Part shown: one piece after another, positions 1-5,835 of the stretch
Layout: each line of letters begins with the position of its first letter
Numbering within the stretch: the stretch's first letter is position 1
Assembly: GCA_029258405.1 (NCBI GenBank)
Contig: JARHYY010000039.1
Coordinates: 1-11,736 of the forward strand
Length of the DNA stretch: 11,736 bases
Reading direction: 5' to 3'
Origin: Helicobacteraceae bacterium
GTDB taxonomy: Bacteria > Campylobacterota > Campylobacteria > Campylobacterales > Helicobacteraceae
The notes under the pieces: generated by a model
What the model was told of the DNA's origin: nothing
Seen by the model: only the letters and a program-made list of their open reading frames with translations
Database searches by the model: none
Translations under genes and position numbers: made by a program

Positions 1-608
1 TTCAAACAAGTCAAAACTTTGCACAGGAATTAGATTCTAAATCAAAAGAATTAGAACATGTTGTGCAAACATTAACACAGAGCTCAAATACTCAAGCAAG
101 CTCATTACAACAAACAGCTACCTCTATAAATGAAATAACTTCATCTATGCAAGGGGTAAGTAATAAAACTACTGAAGTCATTCACCAAAGTGAAGATATT
201 AAAAATATAATAGGCATTATAAGAGATATAGCAGATCAAACCAATCTCTTAGCATTAAATGCAGCAATAGAAGCAGCAAGAGCAGGAGAACATGGTAGAG
301 GCTTTGCTGTTGTAGCTGATGAGGTCAAAAAACTTGCAGAGCACACACAAAAGAGCCTAGGAGAAATAGAAGCAAATGCTAATATATTAGTGCAAAGCAT
401 TAATGAAGTAGCACAATCTATTACAGAACAAGCAAGTAATATTAGTCAAATCAATGAAACAGTTGTTCAGCTTGAAAACATTACACAGCAAAATGTACAA
501 ATTGCTCATCAATCACAAGAAATAAGTAATGCTGTCGATTCAGTGGCTAATAAAATATTAGATGATGTGAATCAGAAGAGGTTTGATAATGCAGCATGCA
601 CATTGTAA
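1..608 (+). CDS. Methyl-accepting chemotaxis protein, C-terminal signalling domain (5' end outside the window)
   Basis: The frame is open from base 3, so only the last ~201 codons are present. The product is the cytoplasmic coiled-coil domain of a chemoreceptor, which binds CheW and CheA and passes sensory signals to the flagellar motor. The diagnostic hairpin tip is at bases 225-347: DIADQTNLLALNAAIEAARA, then GEHGRGFAVVADEVKKLAE. Long Q/N/S/E-rich heptad helices lie on both sides. The ligand-binding and HAMP parts would lie upstream, so the stimulus cannot be told. The protein ends shortly after ILDDVNQKRF, with no CheR/CheB-tethering pentapeptide of the NWETF type. A GTG at 63 is an internal valine and not a start. 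The next gene lies 149 bp downstream and is probably separate. Confidence 0.95.
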   Translation, partial: QTSQNFAQELDSKSKELEHVVQTLTQSSNTQASSLQQTATSINEITSSMQGVSNKTTEVIHQSEDIKNIIGIIRDIADQTNLLALNAAIEAARAGEHGRGFAVVADEVKKLAEHTQKSLGEIEANANILVQSINEVAQSITEQASNISQINETVVQLENITQQNVQIAHQSQEISNAVDSVANKILDDVNQKRFDNAACTL

Positions 609-614
609 TATTTT

Positions 615-704
615 CTATATTCTATCCCAAGATTTCCCATTATATTGTATTTTTCCTTCTCGTAATGACTGATAAGGTTTAATTGATTCTTTATAGTAAT
701 TGAA
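615..704 (-). pseudogene. Possible remnant of a minus-strand gene (C-terminal ~30 codons)
   Basis: In the gap between the chemoreceptor and the next gene, the minus strand has a 29-codon open stretch ending in TAG. It includes KPYQSLREGKIQYNGKSWDR. The mix of G, W, R, Q and P looks like real protein, unlike the K/N/I/F-only reading expected of AT-rich spacer. It has no start codon and is closed upstream by TAA, so it would be the tail of a decayed gene. I do not recognise the family. A chance open frame of this length is quite possible. Confidence 0.25.
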
Positions 705-757
705 TTAAAATATTTTTTATATTTTAATTTTGCTATGGGCATATAAGGAATTTTTCA

Positions 758-1612
758 ATGGGAAGAATATTTTGTATTGTTATTGTTTTGAGTTTAGAGC
801 TTTTTGCTAACCCTTTTATAGTTGCTCATCGTGGGGGCACAGCAGATGCACCTGAAAATACTATAGCAGCAATAGAATTTGCTATTAAAAATCAATCCGA
901 TGTGATTTGGATTAGTGTGCAACTTAGTAAAGATAAAAAAATGCTCTTATATAGACCAAGCAATTTATCATCTCTAAGTAATAAGGAAGGAAGAGTTTCT
1001 GAATATACTTTAAGTGAGCTAAATAAAATTGATGTTTCTCATTTTTGGAAAAAAGAAAATATTTGGAATAAACAAATGTTAAATATCCCTTCTCTTGAAG
1101 AAGTGCTAAAAAGATTTCCAAAAACTCATTTTTTTATAGATCTTAAAAGCCCTAATGCAGATGAATATGAACAGGCTAATATTTTACTTGAAATTCTTAA
1201 GGCTACAAAAAGCTTAGATAGGGTGAGAGTTTATTCTACAAATGATAAATATATCCTTGCATTAAGCGATGAAATTCCAAAATTTATAACACGAGGTGAA
1301 ACGCGTACAAAACTCGCTCATATTAGCCTTGCTCATCAATGTGATGTACAGAATCAAGAGGGGGCTTATTATGGATTTGAGCTTAAGAGAGAAATTACTA
1401 TTAGTGAAAACTATACTTTAGGTAAAGGTGTAAGCCATTCTGTGCTTACTTGGGATAAAGAGGCTATGGATTGTTTTAAGCAAAATGGAGGTAAGATTAT
1501 ATTATTTGGCATAAATTCAAAAGAAGATTATAATCAGGCTCTTTTGCTAGGGGCTGATGGAGTAATGGTTGATAGCCCAAAAGATACTTTAGATTATAAA
1601 ATAACACATTAA
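758..1612 (+). CDS. Secreted glycerophosphodiester phosphodiesterase-fold protein, probably catalytically dead
   Basis: The 284-residue protein has an N-terminal signal peptide (hydrophobic core about residues 5-16, possible cleavage after LFA) and then the TIM-barrel GDPD/GlpQ fold. Fold markers are HRGG at 24-27, APENT at 31-35, FFIDLK at 125-130 and the C-terminal GINSKEDYNQALLLGADGVM. True GDPDs hydrolyse glycerophosphodiesters using H and R of HRG, a Ca/Mg site made by E and D of an ExD motif, an E in ExK, and a second histidine in HD. Here H24, R25 and E33 remain. The ExD region reads DVIWISVQLSKD, giving W51 and S53; the HD is Y65-R66-P67; ExK is D128-L-K130. Hydrolysis is therefore doubtful and a binding role is possible. 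The ATG has AAGGA eight bases upstream. The gene stands alone between AT-rich gaps. Confidence 0.85.
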   Translation: MGRIFCIVIVLSLELFANPFIVAHRGGTADAPENTIAAIEFAIKNQSDVIWISVQLSKDKKMLLYRPSNLSSLSNKEGRVSEYTLSELNKIDVSHFWKKENIWNKQMLNIPSLEEVLKRFPKTHFFIDLKSPNADEYEQANILLEILKATKSLDRVRVYSTNDKYILALSDEIPKFITRGETRTKLAHISLAHQCDVQNQEGAYYGFELKREITISENYTLGKGVSHSVLTWDKEAMDCFKQNGGKIILFGINSKEDYNQALLLGADGVMVDSPKDTLDYKITH

Positions 1613-1630
1613 AATGTATTTAATACATTT
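1612..1630 (+). terminator. Perfect A+T inverted repeat after the GDPD-like gene, possible weak terminator
   Basis: AAATGTATT, one T, then AATACATTT form perfect 9-bp arms that begin on the last base of the stop codon. GCC and TATTTTTT follow. As an RNA hairpin it would have about 7 A-U-rich pairs and a short loop, weak for a classical terminator but with a U-tract placed as expected. It could instead be a protein-binding palindrome. Confidence 0.4.
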
Positions 1631-1632
1631 GC

Positions 1633-1824
1633 CTATTTTTTAAATATAGTATATTTATATGCTTTTAGTAGTGAAAAGGTTTTAGAATCTTGTTTTTCTG
1701 AAAACTGAACAAATAATTCATCACTATTTTTGTCTATTGGATTAGGAAGTGAAATTATTGAATTGGAATGCAATATGCTTGAGGTATTGTAGTTTTTAAG
1801 GGGATTAGTATGTATAGATTGTTT
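1633..1824 (-). pseudogene. Possible remnant of a minus-strand gene (no start codon)
   Basis: The minus strand is open for 63 codons and ends in TAG at 1633-1635. The distal part includes LPNPIDKNSDELFVQFSEKQ and then DSKTFSLLKAYKYTIFKK. The balanced charges and mixed residues look more like protein than spacer. There is no ATG, and the upstream part overlaps the start of the convergent gene at 1810, so it cannot be an intact gene as it stands. The family is unknown. An open frame of this length by chance is uncommon but not rare at this base composition. Confidence 0.25.
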
Positions 1825-2268
1825 TTATTGTATATAGTAATTTCTTCATATATTTTTGCTCAAGAGGATTTTCTTGCCAATATTAATATATATTGCCCGC
1901 ATGCAAGAAAAGTAGCCCCAAATGTAACAGCTGCATTTATTGTGCGTGTTATATCAGCAAAGGGAGGGATTGAAGATATTTATGAAGGGCAAGAAATAGC
2001 AACAAGAAAACATAGCTCCCAAGGCTTAAAGGTTGTTACAGCTGTTTGTGGGCAAGGAGGGCTTGGACATGATTTCTTGTTGTATGGAGGTGCAATTTTG
2101 CAACCCATAAAAGAACAAGATATTGATAGTAATAATGATGGTATTAGTGATGGATTCTTGATTTTATGGGATATGGACAATAAGGGGCTTGGAGGCACTC
2201 TTGTTTATAAAGCACATTCAGCAAATGCTAGAGGCTATCAAGAAGTGCGTTTGAGATTGCCGGGCTAA
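1810..2268 (+). CDS. Small secreted protein of unknown function with a calcium-loop-like motif
   Basis: I do not recognise the family. The 152-residue product starts with a signal peptide (MYRLFLLYIVISSYIFA, probable cut before QED), leaving a ~135-residue periplasmic or exported domain. Residues 106-114, DSNNDGISD, fit the D-x-N-x-D-G-x-x-D pattern of EF-hand-like and thrombospondin type 3 calcium loops, so metal binding is possible. Two cysteines, C29 and C80, could form a disulfide. The middle is rich in glycine (GQGGLGHDFLLYGGA). The ATG is supported by AAGGGG six bases upstream. The gene is convergent with ruvB: its TAA ends at 2268 and ruvB's stop begins at 2269, so each transcript may run into the other. 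No signal for transfer was seen. Confidence 0.8.
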   Translation: MYRLFLLYIVISSYIFAQEDFLANINIYCPHARKVAPNVTAAFIVRVISAKGGIEDIYEGQEIATRKHSSQGLKVVTAVCGQGGLGHDFLLYGGAILQPIKEQDIDSNNDGISDGFLILWDMDNKGLGGTLVYKAHSANARGYQEVRLRLPG

Positions 2269-3267
2269 TTAGAGAAACTTTTTTAACCCCATATTAAAAA
2301 TAATGCTATGAGCCTTGTGCGTTGCTATTCTACCCCTAGCGGTGCGTTCAATAAAGCCATGTGCAAATAAATAAGGCTCAATAAGATCCTCAATAGTATC
2401 TCCATCTTCACTAATAGCAGCGGAAATGGCATTTAACCCCATAGGTTTTTTATTTTGCGAGAGCACTTGGAGGTATTTAATGTCAAGAGCATCAAACCCT
2501 AATTCATTAACACCTAATTCATTGAGGGCATAAAGTGTTGTTTTGTTTGTAATTATTTTTTCTTCAGCAACATCTGCAAAATCTCTTACTCTTTTTAATA
2601 GTCTTAGAGCAATGCGAGGTGTCCCTCTACTTCTTTTAGCTATTTCAAGGGCAGCTTCTTTTTGGCATTTTTTATTAAGTTTTATGGAAGCATTCATGAT
2701 AATTTGTGCTAATTCTTCATTGTTATAAAATTCTAGGCGAAAAGTCATACCAAAGCGTTCGCGAAGAGGTTTGGTAAGCATGCCAATTTTTGTAGTAGCC
2801 CCAATTAATGTAAAGCGAGAGAGATTTATCTTTATAGTTTGGGCGGCAGGACCAGAGCCAATGATAATATCAAGCCTGAAATCTTCCATGGCTGGATAAA
2901 GAATTTCTTCTATTGATGAGCTTAAGCGATGAATTTCATCAATAAAAAGCAAATCCCCTTCATTAAGGTTAGTTAAAATAGCAGCTAAATCCCCTCCTTT
3001 TTCAATGGTGGGTGCAGCACTCACTTTAAGATTTCCAGACATTTCATGAGCAATAATATGTGCAAGAGTTGTTTTTCCAAGACCAGGAGGTCCAAAAAAT
3101 AAAATATGATCAAGTACTTCATCGCGTTTTTTAGCAGCAGCAATAAATACTTTTAAGTTTTTTTTTATATTTTCCTGCCCTATGTAATCATTCCACAAAC
3201 TTGGTCGCAGTAGATTATCTTCTTCTTTTTCAATAGGGAGTTTCTCTATTTCTACTAAGCGTTCCAT
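2269..3267 (-). CDS. ruvB: Holliday junction branch migration ATPase RuvB
   Basis: The hexameric AAA+ motor works with RuvA and RuvC to migrate and resolve Holliday junctions in recombination and repair. The 332 residues match the usual length. Visible motifs: Walker A GPPGLGKT (59-66), Walker B LLFIDE (106-111), sensor 1 GATT (156-159), arginine finger in LRERFG (R171), sensor 2 in RGTPR (R218), and the C-terminal winged helix with ERTARGRIAT (307-316). All catalytic residues are present. It starts three bases after the panB stop, preceded by a purine-rich AGAAGAGAG, so the two are almost certainly cotranscribed, though the functions are unrelated. A run of nine A on the coding strand (3158-3166) sits at codons for IKKN, a possible slippage site. 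No clear terminator follows the stop codon. Confidence 0.98.
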   Translation of the reverse strand: MERLVEIEKLPIEKEEDNLLRPSLWNDYIGQENIKKNLKVFIAAAKKRDEVLDHILFFGPPGLGKTTLAHIIAHEMSGNLKVSAAPTIEKGGDLAAILTNLNEGDLLFIDEIHRLSSSIEEILYPAMEDFRLDIIIGSGPAAQTIKINLSRFTLIGATTKIGMLTKPLRERFGMTFRLEFYNNEELAQIIMNASIKLNKKCQKEAALEIAKRSRGTPRIALRLLKRVRDFADVAEEKIITNKTTLYALNELGVNELGFDALDIKYLQVLSQNKKPMGLNAISAAISEDGDTIEDLIEPYLFAHGFIERTARGRIATHKAHSIIFNMGLKKFL

Positions 3268-3270
3268 ACT

Positions 3271-4059
3271 TTAATAGCTCTCTTCTTTGCTTGGGAATGT
3301 CTTGTTTCTTACATCTTCAGCATATTTTTTGATAGCTTTTTTTAGTAATTCTGCTCCATTTATATAATGCCGAACAAATTTTGGTTTAAACTCTTCAAAA
3401 AATCCAAATGCATCGCTCCATACAAGAACTTGCCCATCAACTTCTGCACCACTACCAATACCGATAATAGGTGCATCGCTGTTTTGTGTGATATGCTGTG
3501 CCACATCTTGGGTAACTCCTTCAAGGACAATACAAAAAACTCCAGCTTTATTTAAGGCTTCTGTATCCTTAAGGAGCTGTTGGGCTTGTTTGGAATCTTT
3601 GCCTTTAATTTTATAGCCACCTTCATAACGCACATATTGTGGCTTTAATCCAATATGCCCCATAACAGCAATGCCATTTTGTGTAAGTAGTTCTATATGC
3701 TGTGCTTTTTCTGTTCCCCCTTCTAGCTTAATGGCATCTGTGTATGATTCTTTATAAATTTTAATAGCATTTTTTAATGTTTGTTTTGGGGTGTTGTTGC
3801 TGCCAAAGGGCATATCAGTAATAAGAAGTGCATGTGTAATAGCTTTTCTTACTGCTTGAGTGTGATAAATCATGGTATCTACATTGAGCGAAAGAGTATC
3901 TTTATAGCCTCCAAAACTCATTGCCAAAGAGTCCCCAACAAGAATCATATCAACTTCTGAATCGAATATTTTTGCCATGAGAAAATCATAGGCGGTAATC
4001 ATAACGAGCTTTTTTTTGTTTTTGCTCTTTTGTATTGTAGAAACGGTTATTTCTCCCAT
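3271..4059 (-). CDS. panB: 3-methyl-2-oxobutanoate hydroxymethyltransferase (ketopantoate synthase)
   Basis: PanB transfers a hydroxymethyl group from methylene-tetrahydrofolate to 2-oxoisovalerate, giving ketopantoate, the first committed step to pantothenate and coenzyme A. At 262 residues it is the normal length. Family motifs: ITAYDFLMAK (21-30), VGDS (41-44, metal ligand D43), TDMPFGS (81-87, D82), KLEGG (111-115, ligand E113), MGHIGLKPQ (133-141), VLEGV with catalytic E180, and IGIGSGAEVDGQVLVWSDAFG (200-220). All expected active-site residues are present, so it should be active. The chosen ATG has AAGGA a few bases upstream, but that site is in the loop of a perfect hairpin (4058-4078). 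ruvB follows after three bases. Confidence 0.97.
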   Translation of the reverse strand: MGEITVSTIQKSKNKKKLVMITAYDFLMAKIFDSEVDMILVGDSLAMSFGGYKDTLSLNVDTMIYHTQAVRKAITHALLITDMPFGSNNTPKQTLKNAIKIYKESYTDAIKLEGGTEKAQHIELLTQNGIAVMGHIGLKPQYVRYEGGYKIKGKDSKQAQQLLKDTEALNKAGVFCIVLEGVTQDVAQHITQNSDAPIIGIGSGAEVDGQVLVWSDAFGFFEEFKPKFVRHYINGAELLKKAIKKYAEDVRNKTFPSKEESY

Positions 4060-4078
4060 TTATAAATCCTTTATAAAT
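4058..4078 (-). promoter_or_regulatory. Perfect hairpin around the panB ribosome binding site and start codon
   Basis: On the mRNA strand ATTTATAAA, loop GGA, then TTTATAAAT form perfect 9-bp arms. The loop holds the core of the Shine-Dalgarno sequence, and the last two stem bases are the A and T of the panB ATG. An all A-U stem like this could melt with temperature or be opened by ribosomes ending on the leader ORF, whose stop lies in the 5' arm. This is inference; plain AT-richness makes such repeats easier to form. Confidence 0.45.
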
Positions 4079-4181
4079 TAGTGAAACATATCCATTTAAT
4101 AGATGTGTTTCTTCGCCAAAGCGACTTAGCTACCAAGGCTTTTTGCTTAGCTCTTTTAGAGTTTATACTCATAGCATTCAT
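4071..4181 (-). CDS. Possible 36-codon leader ORF upstream of panB
   Basis: The minus-strand frame starts ATG after AGGGCACACAGA (weak SD AGGG) and ends TAA 11 bases before the panB ATG. The peptide is basic (MNAMSINSKRAKQKALVAKS, then LWRRNTSIKW). This stretch is visibly richer in G+C than the flanks and contains an imperfect direct repeat (AGCTAAG...GCCTTGG and AGCTAAG...GCTTTGG). Its stop codon is inside the 5' arm of the panB hairpin, which would suit translational coupling. No known family is recognised and no run of regulatory codons is seen. On the other strand a 63-codon frame starting GTG lacks an SD and looks less likely. Confidence 0.3.
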   Translation of the reverse strand: MNAMSINSKRAKQKALVAKSLWRRNTSIKWICFTNL

Positions 4182-4318
4182 TCTGTGTGCCCTAGAATAT
4201 ATCGATATTTTTATTCATATTTTTTATTTAATTATTATAATTAGTATAAGATTTTTTTCAATGTCCATATAATACAGGTTCTATTTATGCTCATTACTAT
4301 AAAGTTAAATTTATTGTT

Positions 4319-4344
4319 TAAATTCATTGTGATTTTGCGATAAT
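4319..4344 (+). promoter_or_regulatory. Possible plus-strand promoter (sigma-28-like or extended -10)
   Basis: TAAA (4319-4322), 15 bases, then CGATAA (4338-4343) resembles the TAAA...CGATAA layout of sigma-28 promoters, though the spacing is shorter than the enteric consensus. The same bases read TGcGATAAT, an extended -10 for the housekeeping sigma. Nothing coding lies downstream on the plus strand; a transcript would be antisense to the TnpB remnant. Confidence 0.2.
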
Positions 4345-4379
4345 ACATGTTTTTATGATTGCTCCTTTCATAGATGATA

Positions 4380-4709
4380 TTAAGTTTTATCTATGCTTGT
4401 AAGAACTTTTGAGTATTTGTTATAGTTTAAGGTTTTAAAATTCATAAATATTAATATATTATTAGTAATTTTATTGATATTTAAACTTGAATTTATTTGC
4501 ATTGTATTTTTAATGCAGCTATCATAGATAATGTTTAAAGTTGTTTTGGAAGTCGCTATGCTAGGCTTTAATTGGATTCTATTTTTTTTATTTAAAGTTT
4601 TCTTCTTATTGCATTGTTTTTGCTGTAAAGTTAAGTAAATATTATATATAGAGTTTTGTTGTTTAATATGGGGATAAGTTCTATACTTAAAGCCTTTGAA
4701 TGTTTGCAT
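4380..4709 (-). pseudogene. Truncated, decayed IS605-family TnpB (OrfB) N-terminus
   Basis: The 109-codon frame opens with MQTFKGFKYRTYPHIKQQ, matching the start of TnpB/OrfB proteins (pattern K-x-F/Y-K-F/Y-R-x-Y-P-x-x-x-Q, the N-terminal HTH_OrfB region). The next part, SIYNIYLTLQQKQCNKKKT, fits the R-F-V-Y-N-x-x-L segment if roughly ten residues between them (the L-x-x-x-F-G-x-x-R part) are deleted. After about residue 45 it becomes a K/N/I/T-rich reading with no TnpB motifs. The RuvC catalytic D/E/D and the zinc finger are absent, so RNA-guided nuclease activity is excluded. Full TnpB is ~350-420 residues. No tnpA or IS ends were found. A good promoter and an AAAAGAG site before the ATG remain, so a short peptide could still be made. 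Confidence 0.55.
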
Positions 4710-4740
4710 TTGTGCTCTTTTCAGTGTTATACTTATTGCA

Positions 4741-4768
4741 ATTATACAAAATTATTGAATTAAATCAA
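4741..4768 (-). promoter_or_regulatory. Minus-strand sigma-70 promoter upstream of the TnpB remnant
   Basis: On the minus strand TTGATT (4768-4763), a 16-base spacer and a perfect TATAAT (4746-4741) precede the ATG at 4709 by about 30 bases. A TG lies directly before the TATAAT. Predicted start is near 4734. A second weaker TATAAC follows closer to the ORF. It would drive the TnpB remnant and possibly read on toward panB. Confidence 0.45.
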
Positions 4769-4854
4769 GCAGATTAGTTTAAATTTATGTATAATTTAGA
4801 ACTTTTAATAAATACTTTAAGTTTTTTTAAAAAACATTATTTGCTAAATATTTA

Positions 4855-4994
4855 AGGCTAACCTTTGCTATTCCTTTTGTTCAAGAGTCTTCTGGCGGAA
4901 ATAGTGATATTTTGAACCATTTAATATTTAAAAAATTCTTAGAATCAAGAGTACTTATTATTAATCTGCCACTCTTATTTTTTGGGGTTAGCCT
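4855..4994 (-). terminator. Nested inverted repeats at the end of the flagellar operon (terminator or structured RNA)
   Basis: An outer perfect 9-bp pair, AGGCTAACC (4855-4863) and GGTTAGCCT (4986-4994), encloses 122 bases and overlaps the fliY stop. Inside lie three side-by-side repeats: GTTCAA/TTGAAC (4879-4884, 4912-4917), ATTCT-T-AGAAT (4935-4945) and AAGAGT/ACTCTT (4947-4952, 4971-4976). Read on the minus strand, the AAGAGT/ACTCTT hairpin and ATTCTAAGAAT followed by TTTTTT come 12-55 bases after the fliY stop, a plausible weak terminator. The layout could also be a four-way-junction RNA on either strand. Confidence 0.35.
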
Positions 4995-5833
4995 CTTAGT
5001 TGCTCAAGCCTTTCATGTTTTGTGCCAATTTCTGTAATTTGAATTCCAAAGTTTCCATCAACAATAACCACTTCTCCTTTAGCGATAACTTTATTATCCA
5101 CTAAAATTTCTAGTGGATCATTAGCGAGCTGATTTAATTCAACAACACTTCCAATATCCATGGCTATAACATCTTTAAGAAGCATTTTCTTTTGACCAAT
5201 GCGAACTTTTACCGGTAGATGTACATCCATAATCATATTAATATTTTTCATTTCACCGCTAGAAAGATGAGCTGAAGCATGCGTTGTAGGAGCATAGGAT
5301 TCTGTACTAGCAGGAGGCATTGCATCTTCTTTTTGGAAGTTACTCATAAAAGCACTATCTATAAAAAAATAAAATTCATCATTTAAGCTATTAAGCGAAA
5401 AGCTAAAAGAAAGTACATGGGCATAAGTATTAAGATTTAATCCATCAGCTTGTAAAAGCTCTATTTTAACAGGAGCAAAAGAGAGCTTAGGTAATTCTTT
5501 TTGGGAAGCTAAAGAAGTACCTAATGCACCTACAATGTTTGATATGATCTCTTTGGTGGCATCAAGGTCATCATCACTCATTTCTTCTTTTGGTGTTCCT
5601 TCACCCCCAAGCATTAAATCTGCAATGGCTGAACCTAATGTAGCAGGAAGTGCCATGCTTGTTGTACCAGAACCCCCACTGACATCAATACTTAAAAATG
5701 CAAGAGGAAATTTAATATTCGCTTCTTGTACTTCACTTTCACCTTTATAGCTTACTTCTGGGGCAGAACCTGTTAAGCCTTCTATGGTGGCTATGGTTTC
5801 TTGTGTCATTAATTTTGCAAATTCATTTAACAT
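4988..5833 (-). CDS. fliY: Flagellar motor switch protein FliY
   Basis: This is a part of the C-ring switch complex that controls motor direction, with FliM, FliN and FliG. The 281 residues have a CheC-like middle domain (about 35-165) and a C-terminal SpoA/FliN domain (about 201-275, with VHLPVKVRIGQKKMLLKDV and then EILVDNKVIAKGEVVIVDG). The N-terminus has no EIDALL CheY-binding motif, which is also how I remember Campylobacter and H. pylori FliY. The CheC phosphatase pattern (E-x-x-N) is not clean: the site reads TKEIISNIVGALG, with E three rather than two residues before N, so CheY-P phosphatase activity is uncertain. The start is two bases after the fliM stop with GAGAGGG upstream. It is the last gene of the operon. 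Confidence 0.95.
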   Translation of the reverse strand: MLNEFAKLMTQETIATIEGLTGSAPEVSYKGESEVQEANIKFPLAFLSIDVSGGSGTTSMALPATLGSAIADLMLGGEGTPKEEMSDDDLDATKEIISNIVGALGTSLASQKELPKLSFAPVKIELLQADGLNLNTYAHVLSFSFSLNSLNDEFYFFIDSAFMSNFQKEDAMPPASTESYAPTTHASAHLSSGEMKNINMIMDVHLPVKVRIGQKKMLLKDVIAMDIGSVVELNQLANDPLEILVDNKVIAKGEVVIVDGNFGIQITEIGTKHERLEQLRG

Positions 5834-5835
5834 TA

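Larger units (their letters stand above)
4060..4987. other. AT-rich, mostly non-coding region between panB and fliY
   Basis: This ~930-bp gap has no intact gene I can support. From the panB side it holds the hairpin and leader ORF of panB, a very AT-rich stretch (about 4190-4380) in which I see only a possible plus-strand promoter, the decayed TnpB-like ORF (4380-4709) with its minus-strand promoter (4741-4768), an A/T hairpin GTTTTTT-T-AAAAAAC at 4821-4835, and nested inverted repeats near fliY (4855-4994). It looks like a site of past insertion and decay. I see no tRNA or recognisable RNA family. Confidence 0.7.

Noticed and set aside
924..1121. Minus-strand 65-codon frame inside the GDPD-like gene
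   Set aside because: It is antisense to a clear protein family and has no RBS.
4081..4272. Plus-strand 63-codon frame starting GTG, very hydrophobic
   Set aside because: No Shine-Dalgarno precedes the GTG, and the second half is low-complexity I/F from AT-rich DNA. It opposes a better-placed leader ORF of panB.
4327..4372. 15-codon minus-strand ORF (ATGAAAGGAGCA...) and an AAAGGAG sequence
   Set aside because: Too short, the AAAGGAG lies within the ORF itself, and no further coding follows it.
4380..4709. Reading the TnpB-like ORF as an active RNA-guided nuclease or a TldR-type regulator
   Set aside because: Only the N-terminal ~45 residues resemble TnpB. The RuvC and zinc-finger parts are missing and no guide RNA scaffold was recognised.
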